NCBI RefSeq assembly: GCF_003731765.1
Contig: NZ_MOAL01000005.1
Coordinates: 186,001 to 250,000, forward strand
Length of the DNA stretch: 64,000 nucleotides
Reading direction: 5' to 3'
DNA from: Pseudomonas chlororaphis
GTDB taxonomy: Bacteria; Pseudomonadota; Gammaproteobacteria; Pseudomonadales; Pseudomonadaceae
Position 1 is the stretch's first letter. The number at the start of each line of letters is the position of its first letter. The notes under the pieces are model-generated. The model was not told the DNA's origin. It did not search any database and was given only the letters and a program-made list of their open reading frames with translations. Below are positions 1 through 8,450 of this stretch, piece by piece. The translations under genes were made by a program, and so were the position numbers.

Positions 1-657
1 GTGCTGCAATGAATCCACCCCGTATTTGCTGGTGGTGAAGGCGATCGCACCAAACACGCCGATGGGCGCCAGGCGCACGATCATGCCCATGATGCGGAAG
101 ATCACATGGCTGAGTTCGTTGATCAGGCGGGAGATGCCGGACGCCGCTTCACCCACCAGGTTCAGGGCGCTGCCGAACAGCACGGAGAACAGCAGTACCT
201 GAAGGATGTTGTTATCGGCAAAGGCGCCGATGACCGAGTTCGGAATCAGGTTCATCAGGAACTGGGCGGTGCCCTGCATGTGCTGGCCGCGCTGGGCGAG
301 GTCGCCGACGTCGGCGCTGGACAGCTGCTCCAGATGGATGTTGGCGCCGCTGCCGATGCCGGTACTGAAGGCCATGACCAGGCCCAGTACCAGGGCAACG
401 GTGGTCAGTATTTCGAAGTAGATCACCGACTTCAGGCCGATGCGCCCAACCTTCTTCAGGTCACCGGCACCCGAGATGCCACTGACCACCACACAGAATA
501 CGATCAGGCCGATCAGCATTTTGATCAGCTTGATGAAGCCGTCGCCCAGTGGTTTGAGTTGAGAGGAGAATTCGGGGAGTGCGAGTCCGCACACAACGCC
601 GAGGATCAGTCCGAGGACTACTTGGAGGAAAATCGAACGCGAGCACCATCTGAGCAT
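1..657 (-). CDS. DctA-type dicarboxylate/amino acid:cation symporter, N-terminal 219 aa (cut by window edge)
   Basis: Secondary transporter of the DAACS family, predicted to import C4-dicarboxylates or acidic amino acids with protons or sodium across the inner membrane. Reading the minus strand from the ATG at 655-657 gives an open frame to base 1, beginning MLRWCSRSIFLQVVLGLILG. It contains the family blocks LKPLGDGFIKLIKML, IPNSVIGAFADNNILQVLLF and MRLAPIGVFGAIAFT in the expected order, with hydrophobic helices between them. About half of a normal 430-440 aa protein is present; the missing C-terminal half lies outside the window. Where E. coli DctA reads KMIIAPVIFC, this protein reads KMLIGLIVFC, so it may be a paralogue rather than DctA itself, and I give no symbol. 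The start has AGGA about 10 bases upstream. Transcription would come from the operator-rich region up to about 850. Confidence 0.88.
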   Translation of the reverse strand, partial: MLRWCSRSIFLQVVLGLILGVVCGLALPEFSSQLKPLGDGFIKLIKMLIGLIVFCVVVSGISGAGDLKKVGRIGLKSVIYFEILTTVALVLGLVMAFSTGIGSGANIHLEQLSSADVGDLAQRGQHMQGTAQFLMNLIPNSVIGAFADNNILQVLLFSVLFGSALNLVGEAASGISRLINELSHVIFRIMGMIVRLAPIGVFGAIAFTTSKYGVDSLQH

Positions 658-725
658 GGGAGGGATCCTGATCGGTGTCCTGGCTGCCATGCGCGGGGCG
701 CTATGGATTCAGGACTTAATTATTG

Positions 726-824
726 TGGTCTTACCGGTATGTCCAGTGCAGCCGCAGTCTACGCTCGGACTTTAGGGGGTTACAAGGGGCTGTGAATAAA
801 TTGGCTTTACCGGTCTGGCCAGTG
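726..824. promoter_or_regulatory. Duplicated dyad operator upstream of the symporter gene
   Basis: Two 23-base copies at 726-748 and 802-824 match at 19 of 23 positions. Both share TGG, then TTACCGGT, then TG, then CCAGTG. Each copy is a near-palindrome centred on TACCGGTA or TACCGGTC with TGG/CCA ends. The copies are 76 bases apart and lie 70-170 bases upstream of the minus-strand symporter start. Spaced TGG...CCA dyads resemble FadR/GntR-type operators; that assignment is inference. Confidence 0.55.
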
Positions 825-847
825 GCGATCCGGGTCAATGACAGGCG

Positions 848-879
848 AAAAAAAGCCCGGCACTCAGGCCGGGCTTTTT
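848..879 (-). terminator. Rho-independent terminator of glyA (bidirectional shape)
   Basis: An 8-bp GC-rich stem (854-861 with 868-875) is flanked by an A-run on one side and a T-run on the other. Read on the minus strand it follows the glyA stop by about 25 bases and ends in a T-run, so it should stop glyA transcription. Confidence 0.85.
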
Positions 880-902
880 CGTGCTGCGGTGTAACGGGCT
901 GA

Positions 903-2156
903 TTAAGCGCCGTATACCGGCAGTTTTTTGCAGATGGCTTTGACCTTTTCACGTACGGCATCGATCACCGCTTCGTTGTTCAGGTCGGCCAGGATGTCGC
1001 AGATCCAGCCAGCCAGTTCCTTGCACTCGGCTTCCTTGAAGCCACGAGTGGTCACAGCCGGAGTGCCGAAGCGCAGGCCGGAGGTGACGAACGGGGAGCG
1101 TGGATCGTTTGGCACGGAGTTCTTGTTCACGGTGATGAACGCTTTGCCCAGAGCGGCGTCGGCGTCTTTACCGGAGATTTCCTGCTTGATCAGCGACAGC
1201 AGGAACAGGTGGTTTTCAGTACCGCCGGACACCACGTCAAAACCGCGCTCGATGAACACGCTGGCCATGGCCTGGGCGTTTTTCACCACTTGCTGCTGGT
1301 AAGTCTTGAACTCAGGCTGCAGGGCTTCCTTGAAGCAGATCGCTTTGGCGGCGATCACGTGCTCCAGCGGGCCACCTTGGGCGCCTGGGAATACAGCAGA
1401 GTTCAGCTTCTTCTCGATGTCGGCGTTGGCGCGAGCCAGGATCAGGCCGCCACGAGGACCGCGCAGGGTCTTGTGAGTGGTGGTGGTGACCACGTCAGCG
1501 AAAGGCACCGGGTTCGGGTAGACGCCAGCGGCGACCAGACCGGCCACGTGGGCCATGTCGACGAACAGGTACGCGCCGACTTTGTCAGCGATTTCGCGGA
1601 AGCGCGGGAAGTCGAGGATCTGCGAGTAGGCAGAGAAACCGGCCACGATCATTTTCGGCTTGTGCTCGACGGCCAGGCGCTCGACTTCGTCGTAGTCGAT
1701 CAGACCGTTGGCGTCGATGCCGTATTGAATGGCGTTGTACAACTTGCCGGAGGAAGAAACGCTGGCGCCGTGGGTCAGGTGACCACCGTGGGCCAGGCTC
1801 ATGCCCAAGATGGTGTCGCCAGCCGACAGCAGAGCCAGGTAAACGGCGCTGTTGGCTTGGGAGCCGGCGTGCGGCTGGACGTTGGCGTAATCGGCGCCGA
1901 ACAGTTCCTTGGCACGGTCGATGGCCAACTGCTCAACCACGTCGACGTACTCGCAGCCGCCGTAGTAGCGCTTGCCTGGGTAACCTTCGGCGTATTTGTT
2001 GGTCAGCACCGAGCCTTGAGCTTCCATCACCGCTGGGCTGGTGTAGTTTTCCGAAGCGATCAGCTCGATGTGCTCTTCCTGGCGCTGAGCTTCTTGCTCC
2101 ATGGCGGCAAAGAGATCGGCGTCGTACTTGGCAATAGTCAAATCACGGCTGAACAT
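903..2156 (-). CDS. glyA: Serine hydroxymethyltransferase GlyA
   Basis: Cytoplasmic PLP enzyme that interconverts serine and glycine with transfer of a one-carbon unit to tetrahydrofolate. The protein is 417 aa, the normal family length, when started at MFSRDLTIAKYD (ATG 2154-2156); the longer upstream reading adds 27 unconserved residues. Visible hallmarks are IELIASENYTS near the N-terminus, the PHAGSQAN block, HGGHLTHG, FVDMAHVAGLVAAG, and TTTTHKTLRGPRGG with the PLP-binding lysine around residue 226. Its upstream neighbour on the same strand is morA, as in P. aeruginosa, where the glyA copy beside morA is called glyA3. A terminator follows directly. Pseudomonas genomes often carry more than one glyA, so this may not be the only copy. 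Confidence 0.97.
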   Translation of the reverse strand: MFSRDLTIAKYDADLFAAMEQEAQRQEEHIELIASENYTSPAVMEAQGSVLTNKYAEGYPGKRYYGGCEYVDVVEQLAIDRAKELFGADYANVQPHAGSQANSAVYLALLSAGDTILGMSLAHGGHLTHGASVSSSGKLYNAIQYGIDANGLIDYDEVERLAVEHKPKMIVAGFSAYSQILDFPRFREIADKVGAYLFVDMAHVAGLVAAGVYPNPVPFADVVTTTTHKTLRGPRGGLILARANADIEKKLNSAVFPGAQGGPLEHVIAAKAICFKEALQPEFKTYQQQVVKNAQAMASVFIERGFDVVSGGTENHLFLLSLIKQEISGKDADAALGKAFITVNKNSVPNDPRSPFVTSGLRFGTPAVTTRGFKEAECKELAGWICDILADLNNEAVIDAVREKVKAICKKLPVYGA

Positions 2157-2270
2157 GGCGGTCCTCAAGGATCGGGGGGCAGAAAAGGGAGGCATTCTAA
2201 CCCAATGGCTTTTAGAAGGCATATGAAAGGACATCATGTCGCAGAGAAGCAGGGTTCAAGTGACGAGCTG

Positions 2271-2312
2271 CAAGCGGCCATTCAAAGCGAACCGCTCCTC
2301 TCTCGCCGCTTG
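2271..2312. repeat. Inverted repeat between morA and glyA
   Basis: CAAGCGGC (2271-2278) is complemented by GCCGCTTG (2305-2312) with a 26-base spacer, followed by a GAAGCTTGAA stretch. AAGCTTGAAGC-type motifs are common intergenic repeats in fluorescent pseudomonads. It lies just downstream of the morA stop and could act as a weak terminator. Confidence 0.4.
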
Positions 2313-2339
2313 AAGCTTGAAACGTGCCGCTGCGACCCA

Positions 2340-5300
2340 TCAATCAAACATGAATAACGCGTCATTGCTGAACTGCGCTTCAAACCGATTGGCCGGCATC
2401 GGGCGGCCGAACAGGTAGCCTTGCACTTCGTCGCAGCCGTGCTCACGCAGGAAGTCCAATTGCTCGTGGGTTTCCACGCCCTCGGCGATCACCGCCAGGT
2501 TCAGGCTGTGGGCCATGGCGATGATGGCTCGGGCAATCTGTGCATCCTGTTCGCCGGACGGCAGTCCGTCTACGAAGGTGCGGTCGATTTTCAGCACGTC
2601 GATGGGGAACTGCTTGAGGTAGTTCAGGGATGAATAGCCAGTGCCGAAGTCGTCCACCGCGATGCTCAGGCCGAGGTTTTTCAGGCCGTCGAGGATCTGC
2701 ATCGCTTCGCTGACTTCGCGCATCAGGATACTTTCGGTCAGTTCCAGCTCCAGGCACGCCGGCGGCAGGCCGGTGTCCCTGAGAATGGTGGCGATCCGCG
2801 TGCCCAGTTGGCCGTCGGAGAACTGCCGCGCCGAGATGTTCACCGACACTTTCGGCACTCGCACCTTGGCCTGGTGCCAGGCCTTGAGCTGGCGGCAGGC
2901 TTCGCTGATGACCCAGTCGCCCACGTCCACCACCAGACCCAGCTCTTCGAGTACCGGAATGAAATCCCCCGGCGGCACCAGCCCGCGACGCGGATGGCGC
3001 CAGCGCAGCAGGGCCTCGGCGCCGGTCAGGCGTTTGCCGTCGCCGCTGAACTGCGGCTGGTAATAGAGCACGAACTCTTCCTGCTCCAGGGCGTGGCGCA
3101 GGTCGCTTTCCAGCTCCAGGCGCTCCAGGGCGCTGGCGTTCATGTCCGCCTGGTAGAACTGGAAGTTGTTCTTGCCGCGTTCCTTGGCGTGGTACATCGC
3201 GGTGTCGGCGTTCTTCATCAACTGGCTCAGCTCGTTACCGTCCTGAGGGCTCAGGGCGATGCCGATACTGGCGGTGACGAAGAACTCCCGGCCTTCGAGG
3301 ACGAAGGGTTTGACCAGGCTGGCGAGGATCTGCTCGGCCACGTGGATCGCCCGGTTCAGGGCCATCTCGCGGCTGGCGCGCGGTTGCAGCAGCAGGGTGA
3401 ATTCGTCGCCGCCCATGCGAGCCACGGTGTCGTCATCGTCGACGCAGCCCAGCAGGCGCGTGGCCATTTCCTTGAGCATGCGGTCGCCGGCGGCGTGGCC
3501 AAGGGAGTCGTTGATCGGTTTGAAACGATCGAGGTCGAGGAACATCAGCACCACCCAGGACTTCTGCCGCTCCGCCGATTGCAGCGCGGTGTGCAGGCGG
3601 TCCTGGAACAGGGTGCGGTTGGGCAGGTGGGTCAGGGCGTCGTAGTAGGCGAGGCGGTGAATGCGCTGCTCACTGGCTTTGCGCTCACTGATGTCGCTGA
3701 AGAAGCACACGTAGCTGGCCAGGTCGCCTTCGTCGTCGAGTACCGCGGTAATGCCGACCCAGGCCGGGTAGTGCTCGCCGTTGCGCCGCTTGAGCCAGAC
3801 TTCGCCTTCCCAGGTGCTGTGCTGGTGCAGTTGTTTGAGCACGTAGCGCAGGTGGGCTTCCTGCTGGTTGTCGACGGTGAGCATGTTGGGCAACTGGTCC
3901 AGTACCTGGGACACGGCGTAGCCGCTGACCCGGCTGAACGCTTCGTTGGCCTGGACGATGTAGCCCGCAGGGTCGGTGATGAGGATCGCCGACGTCGAGT
4001 GCTCGAATACCGTGGCGGCCATGCGCAGGTCTTTTTCCGCGCGGCGCTGTTGGCTGATGTCGCGGCCGACGCCGAGCACGCCTTCGAAGCCCCCTTGTTC
4101 ATCCCAGACCAGTACCAGACGCAGCTCGATGGGGATCTTGCGCCCATCGCCACGCAGGCAGTCGAAGAGGAACAGCTGGGTCTGCACCTGGCTGCGCAGC
4201 TCGGCCAGTTGCTCGGGTTTGTCCAGGGCCTTGCTGACCCGGTCCATCAAGGTATAGATGCCGGTCAGTTGCTGGGGGTTGGCGATGGTCGATTGCCAGC
4301 CGTTCTGGAAGATCCAGTCCACGTCGTAACCCAGCACGGCTTGCACCGACGGGCTGACGTAGTTGAGGGACAGTTGGCTGTCGGTGGAGAAGATCACGTC
4401 GCTGATGCTTTCGGCGAGCATGCGGTAGCGCTGCTCGCTATCACGCAGGGACTCGCTGGCCTCGATCTGATCGGTGATGTCCTTGGCCACGCCGATGATG
4501 CGTGTGACCTGGTCGTACTTGTCCCGGGCCAGGGCCTGTTCGCGGATCTCGAAGCGTCGCCACTGGCCGCTGCGGTGGCGGAAACGCAACTGGCATTGCA
4601 GCAGTTGCGCGTAGCCCGCATGGCGCTGTTCTTGGCGCAGGCGATGGTAGAGGTCGGCATCTTCGGGGTGCAGAAGGATTTCCCAGAAGTATTCGCCCAT
4701 CTGGTGCAGTTCGGTCTTGTTGTAGCCGAGGGTCTGGCCCAGGTGGTGGTTGCTGAAAATCATCCGCTGACTGATCACGTCCTGTACATACAGGTGATCG
4801 GGCACGGTGCGCACCACGTCGGACCAGAAACCCTCGCGCTCCAGCAGCGACAGTTCGATCAGCTTGCGGCTGGTGATGTCGCTGATGCTGAGGATCACCG
4901 CGCGATAGTCGGCTGGGTCTTCCGGCAGGCGCAGCACCAGCCACAGATGCTGGTCGTGGCCCTGGGCGTCGCTGAGCTTGATCTCCAGCTCCAGCTGTTT
5001 CTGCTGGTTGAGCACGGCGTCCAGCAACTGGCTGCCAATCGCGTTGCCATTGAGTGCGCAGCCGTCGATCAACAGCTTCCAGGCCTGTTCGCAGGAGTCG
5101 ACATTGAGCAGGCGCAGGGCGACCTGGTTGACTTCGGTGACCCGCAGTTCGCGCAGCAATTGCAGGCGTTGCTGCGGACTCTGTTCCTGCCAGCGCTTGA
5201 GCTGCTCGCTATTGCGCAAATGAGCCTTGTCCAGTTGCCCAGGCAGGCCGGAAACATCCAGCACACACAGGGCCACGCCGGTGCCTTCGAAAATGTCCTG

Positions 5301-6188
5301 GTAGCGGCGGCGGCCTTCGTGCAATTGGCGCTGGCGGCGGCGCATGTTCAACAGGGCGATCACCGGCAGCAGGGAGAACGCCAGCCCCAGGAGACATTTG
5401 CCGATAAAGGCTGGCAGCAGTTGTTCAATCACCGCCCGTTCGTCGAAAAGGCCGCGCAATTGCCAGTCGCTGTTGCTCAGGGGCGTCACCAGCACGCTGT
5501 CGGCCATGTCTTCCGGGCTCAACAGGCCGGGCTTGGCCAAATCGGGGTGGGTGCGGCTGACCACCAGTCGGGTCAGGCGGTTTTCCAGGACCCAGGCCGG
5601 TTTTTGCGCGGTTTCCTGGTCCCTAATCAACGTCTGGAAGAAGCTCGGCGCCAGGCGCAGCACCCAGTAACCCCTGACCGAGCCGCTGGGTTGGTGCATT
5701 AACAGGGTGACCAGCGAACCGTCGCTCTCGTTGCTGAAGTAGTAGCGCTGGCCGTGGCTGCGCTGCACCAGCTCCGCCAGCCAGGCCGCGTCCAGGGAGG
5801 TGCTGGCGCTGTCATTGACGATCTGACCGGAGGCATCCAGCAGGGCGATACTGCGCACGTCCGGCAACGACAACTGGAGCTTTTGCAGCAATTGTTGCTG
5901 TTGTTCGGCGGTGTGGGGTTGTTCGACGATCGGTAGCAGATTCAGAGCGATCTGCGCATTAAGGGCCAGGTTCAGGCTCAGGTGATCGGCCTGGTCGGCA
6001 CTGTAGTCGATGGCGTATTGCTGCTGGACCTTGCGGGTTTTCTGCAGTTGGTCGAGCAGTTGCCAGAACAGCAAGGCCAGGAGCAATAGCACCAGCGTCG
6101 CCAGTGCACCTTTAAGGGTGCCGCGCAGGGGGGAGCCGGGCGCAGGGATAGGCGCACGCGCGGGCGGTGGCGAAGTGACGTTGGGCAA
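2340..6188 (-). CDS. morA: Membrane multi-PAS diguanylate cyclase/phosphodiesterase MorA
   Basis: Large c-di-GMP enzyme (1282 aa) that controls motility and biofilm formation. TM helices lie at about 27-45 and 257-281 and enclose a periplasmic sensor segment of about 210 residues. Several PAS/PAC modules follow (about 290-830, with repeated SDIT/KDIT/RDIS-type ends), then a GGDEF domain with an intact GGDEF signature near residue 924, and an EAL domain with EALLRWRHP near 1058, ELTESILM and DDFGTGYSSL. Both catalytic halves look intact. The residue that would be the arginine of an RxxD inhibitory site, five residues before GGDEF, falls in a run of aspartates, so product inhibition is not expected. 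The assignment to MorA rests on architecture and on the glyA neighbour, as in P. aeruginosa and P. putida. A related GGDEF-EAL protein is the only alternative. Confidence 0.85.
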   Translation of the reverse strand: MPNVTSPPPARAPIPAPGSPLRGTLKGALATLVLLLLALLFWQLLDQLQKTRKVQQQYAIDYSADQADHLSLNLALNAQIALNLLPIVEQPHTAEQQQQLLQKLQLSLPDVRSIALLDASGQIVNDSASTSLDAAWLAELVQRSHGQRYYFSNESDGSLVTLLMHQPSGSVRGYWVLRLAPSFFQTLIRDQETAQKPAWVLENRLTRLVVSRTHPDLAKPGLLSPEDMADSVLVTPLSNSDWQLRGLFDERAVIEQLLPAFIGKCLLGLAFSLLPVIALLNMRRRQRQLHEGRRRYQDIFEGTGVALCVLDVSGLPGQLDKAHLRNSEQLKRWQEQSPQQRLQLLRELRVTEVNQVALRLLNVDSCEQAWKLLIDGCALNGNAIGSQLLDAVLNQQKQLELEIKLSDAQGHDQHLWLVLRLPEDPADYRAVILSISDITSRKLIELSLLEREGFWSDVVRTVPDHLYVQDVISQRMIFSNHHLGQTLGYNKTELHQMGEYFWEILLHPEDADLYHRLRQEQRHAGYAQLLQCQLRFRHRSGQWRRFEIREQALARDKYDQVTRIIGVAKDITDQIEASESLRDSEQRYRMLAESISDVIFSTDSQLSLNYVSPSVQAVLGYDVDWIFQNGWQSTIANPQQLTGIYTLMDRVSKALDKPEQLAELRSQVQTQLFLFDCLRGDGRKIPIELRLVLVWDEQGGFEGVLGVGRDISQQRRAEKDLRMAATVFEHSTSAILITDPAGYIVQANEAFSRVSGYAVSQVLDQLPNMLTVDNQQEAHLRYVLKQLHQHSTWEGEVWLKRRNGEHYPAWVGITAVLDDEGDLASYVCFFSDISERKASEQRIHRLAYYDALTHLPNRTLFQDRLHTALQSAERQKSWVVLMFLDLDRFKPINDSLGHAAGDRMLKEMATRLLGCVDDDDTVARMGGDEFTLLLQPRASREMALNRAIHVAEQILASLVKPFVLEGREFFVTASIGIALSPQDGNELSQLMKNADTAMYHAKERGKNNFQFYQADMNASALERLELESDLRHALEQEEFVLYYQPQFSGDGKRLTGAEALLRWRHPRRGLVPPGDFIPVLEELGLVVDVGDWVISEACRQLKAWHQAKVRVPKVSVNISARQFSDGQLGTRIATILRDTGLPPACLELELTESILMREVSEAMQILDGLKNLGLSIAVDDFGTGYSSLNYLKQFPIDVLKIDRTFVDGLPSGEQDAQIARAIIAMAHSLNLAVIAEGVETHEQLDFLREHGCDEVQGYLFGRPMPANRFEAQFSNDALFMFD

Positions 6189-6380
6189 GCTGTGATCCTG
6201 CGGTTTGGCTGGGCTGGCGCGACGTGCACTATAAGCCGGACGCCCGAAGGGCGGCTAGCATGCCTTGAGTTGTGGCAAAGTGCCAGTCCCGCTTGGCTGG
6301 ACCTTGATCCGCCATTGAGGTAGTTTTGCCCGCTACACATAGGGGCGTTCCAGCTCCAGATCATCAGGTTTCTGTTCACG

Positions 6381-6435
6381 CCGGCATCGATTTGCGTCCA
6401 TGCCGGCGCTGCGCATGGCCTGACACGGGCAGCGC
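6381..6435 (+). other. Structured 5' leader of ettA
   Basis: Two GC-rich inverted repeats stand 40-90 bases before the ettA start: an 8-bp pair (6381-6388 with 6401-6408) and a 7-bp pair (6407-6413 with 6429-6435). They share two bases (6407-6408), so only one can form fully at a time. No known riboswitch class was recognised. Confidence 0.35.
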
Positions 6436-6472
6436 CCGCTTCTATTCATCAGTCACTGACGCTAGGTTCACC

Positions 6473-8137
6473 ATGGCTCAATACGTCTTCACCATGCATC
6501 GGCTGAGCAAAGTTGTTCCGCCGAAGCGGGAAATCCTGAAAAACATTTCTCTGTCCTTCTTCCCCGGCGCCAAGATCGGCGTACTCGGCCTCAACGGTTC
6601 GGGTAAGTCCACGTTGTTGAAAATCATGGCCGGCGTTGACACCGAGTTCGATGGTGAAGCGCGCCCGATGCCTGATCTGAATATCGGCTACCTGCCCCAG
6701 GAGCCGCAGCTGGATCCGACCAAGACCGTACGTGAAGTGGTCGAGGAAGCGGTCAGCGTGATCAAGGACGCCCAGGCTCGCCTGGACGAGGTCTACGCCG
6801 CCTACGCCGACCCGGATGCCGACTTCGACAAGCTGGCCGCCGAACAGGCCAAGCTCGAAGCCATTCTGCAAGCCAGCGACGGCCATAACCTGGAGCGTCA
6901 GTTGGAAGTCGCCGCCGACGCCCTGCGCCTGCCAGCCTGGGACGCCAAGGTCGAGCACCTGTCCGGTGGTGAAAAGCGTCGTGTGGCCCTGTGCCGCCTG
7001 CTGCTGTCTGCCCCGGACATGCTGCTGCTCGACGAACCAACCAACCACTTGGACGCTGACTCCGTGGCCTGGCTGGAGCATTTCCTCCACGACTTCCCGG
7101 GCACCGTGGTTGCGATCACGCACGACCGGTACTTCCTCGACAACGTCGCGGGCTGGATTCTGGAACTCGACCGCGGCGCCGGTATTCCTTACGAGGGCAA
7201 CTACTCGGGTTGGCTGGAAGCCAAGTCCGACCGTCTGGCCCAGGAATCCAAGCAGCAGTCGGCCCATGAAAAGGCCATGAAAGAAGAGCTGGAATGGGTG
7301 CGCAAAGGCGCCAAGGCTCGTCAGTCGAAATCCAAGGCTCGTCTGCAACGCTTTGAAGAAATGCAGTCCCAGGAATTCCAGAAGCGCAGCGAAACCAACG
7401 AGATCTACATCCCGGCCGGTCCGCGGCTGGGTGACAAGGTCATCGAGTTCAAGAACGTCACCAAGGGTTACGGCGATCGCGTACTGATCGACAACCTGTC
7501 GTTCGCCATGCCCAAGGGCGCCATCGTCGGCGTGATCGGCGGTAACGGTGCGGGTAAATCCACCCTGTTCCGCATGCTGATGGGCAAGGAAACCCCGGAT
7601 TCCGGCAGCATCGAAATCGGTGAAACCGTGCAACTGGCGTGCGTCGATCAGAGCCGTGACGACCTGGACGGCAGCAAGACGGTGTTCCAGCAGATTTCCG
7701 ATGGCTCGGACCAGATCCGCATCGGTAACTACGAAATTCCGTCCCGCACCTACGTGGGTCGTTTCAACTTCAAGGGCGGCGACCAGCAGAAGTTCGTCAA
7801 GGACCTGTCCGGTGGTGAGCGCGGTCGCTTGCACCTGGCCCTGACCTTGAAAGAGGGCGGCAACGTCCTGCTGCTCGACGAACCGTCCAACGACCTCGAC
7901 GTTGAAACCCTGCGTTCCCTGGAAGAAGCCCTGCTGGACTTCCCGGGCGCCGCCATTGTGATCTCCCACGATCGGTGGTTCCTGGACCGTGTGGCCACTC
8001 ACATCCTGGCCTACGAAGACGATTCGCAAGCCGTGTTCTTCGAAGGCAACTACACCGAGTACGAAGCCGATCGTAAGAAACGCCTCGGCGAAGCGGCTGC
8101 CCAACCGCACCGCGTGCGTCACAAGAAGCTGGCCTGA
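6473..8137 (+). CDS. ettA: Energy-dependent translational throttle EttA (ABC-F ATPase)
   Basis: Soluble ABC-F protein that binds the ribosomal E site and gates entry into elongation according to the ATP/ADP ratio. From the ATG at 6473 the product is 554 aa, matching E. coli EttA (555 aa). The upstream in-frame extension to 6326 is not family-like. It has two ABC cassettes: Walker A GLNGSGKST with signature LSGGEKRRVALCR, and Walker A GGNGAGKST with signature LSGGERGRLHLAL. Each is followed by a LLLDEP Walker B. The charged interdomain linker (KAMKEELEWVRKGAKARQSK) is typical. There is no membrane segment, so a transporter role is unlikely. It is a single-gene unit ending at a strong terminator. 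Confidence 0.96.
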   Translation: MAQYVFTMHRLSKVVPPKREILKNISLSFFPGAKIGVLGLNGSGKSTLLKIMAGVDTEFDGEARPMPDLNIGYLPQEPQLDPTKTVREVVEEAVSVIKDAQARLDEVYAAYADPDADFDKLAAEQAKLEAILQASDGHNLERQLEVAADALRLPAWDAKVEHLSGGEKRRVALCRLLLSAPDMLLLDEPTNHLDADSVAWLEHFLHDFPGTVVAITHDRYFLDNVAGWILELDRGAGIPYEGNYSGWLEAKSDRLAQESKQQSAHEKAMKEELEWVRKGAKARQSKSKARLQRFEEMQSQEFQKRSETNEIYIPAGPRLGDKVIEFKNVTKGYGDRVLIDNLSFAMPKGAIVGVIGGNGAGKSTLFRMLMGKETPDSGSIEIGETVQLACVDQSRDDLDGSKTVFQQISDGSDQIRIGNYEIPSRTYVGRFNFKGGDQQKFVKDLSGGERGRLHLALTLKEGGNVLLLDEPSNDLDVETLRSLEEALLDFPGAAIVISHDRWFLDRVATHILAYEDDSQAVFFEGNYTEYEADRKKRLGEAAAQPHRVRHKKLA

Positions 8138-8158
8138 TCTGGTCGCTGCTTGAACAGA

Positions 8159-8185
8159 ACGGAGCCTTCGGGCTCCGTTTTTTTT
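8159..8185 (+). terminator. Rho-independent terminator of ettA
   Basis: ACGGAGCC and GGCTCCGT form an 8-bp stem with a short TTCG-containing loop, followed by eight T residues, 21 bases after the ettA stop. Confidence 0.93.
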
Positions 8186-8219
8186 GCCCTCTTTCCGACC
8201 CTCCGGCAGCGACATTTCT

Positions 8220-8243
8220 GTAGGAGCCGGCTTGCCGGCGATC
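8220..8243. repeat. REP element
   Basis: TGTAGGAGCCGGCTTGCCGG followed by CGAT: the typical Pseudomonas REP core with an imperfect GCCGGCTTGCCGGC hairpin. Related copies are at 22201-22289, 23195-23217, 28259-28283 and 35335-35361. Confidence 0.8.
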
Positions 8244-8450
8244 CACTTTTCCGCCTCACCAAAAGCGTGCGGCTCAGACAGGAAGTGCCACCAATCCGGT
8301 GCACAAACCCCCTGAAAATCGTCGCCATTTATATTTAATGCACCATTTAAATTCATAACTGCGACATTTTGCGCTGTCGCGGTGCGATTTGAATTGATAA
8401 AGTCCCGGGCAAATCTCCCCTTAACGACAATAAATTTGCCGAGACTTCCC
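8244..8450 (+). promoter_or_regulatory. AT-rich gdhA upstream region
   Basis: About 200 bases before gdhA, with a strikingly AT-rich part at 8318-8360 and an inverted repeat GCGACA (8361-8366) with TGTCGC (8375-8380). A promoter is likely here, but no single -35/-10 pair stands out. Confidence 0.35.

Noticed and set aside
2808..5702. 964-aa plus-strand open frame opposite morA
   Set aside because: It is the antisense of morA in GC-rich DNA, with Ala/Val/Gln/His-rich composition and no domain.
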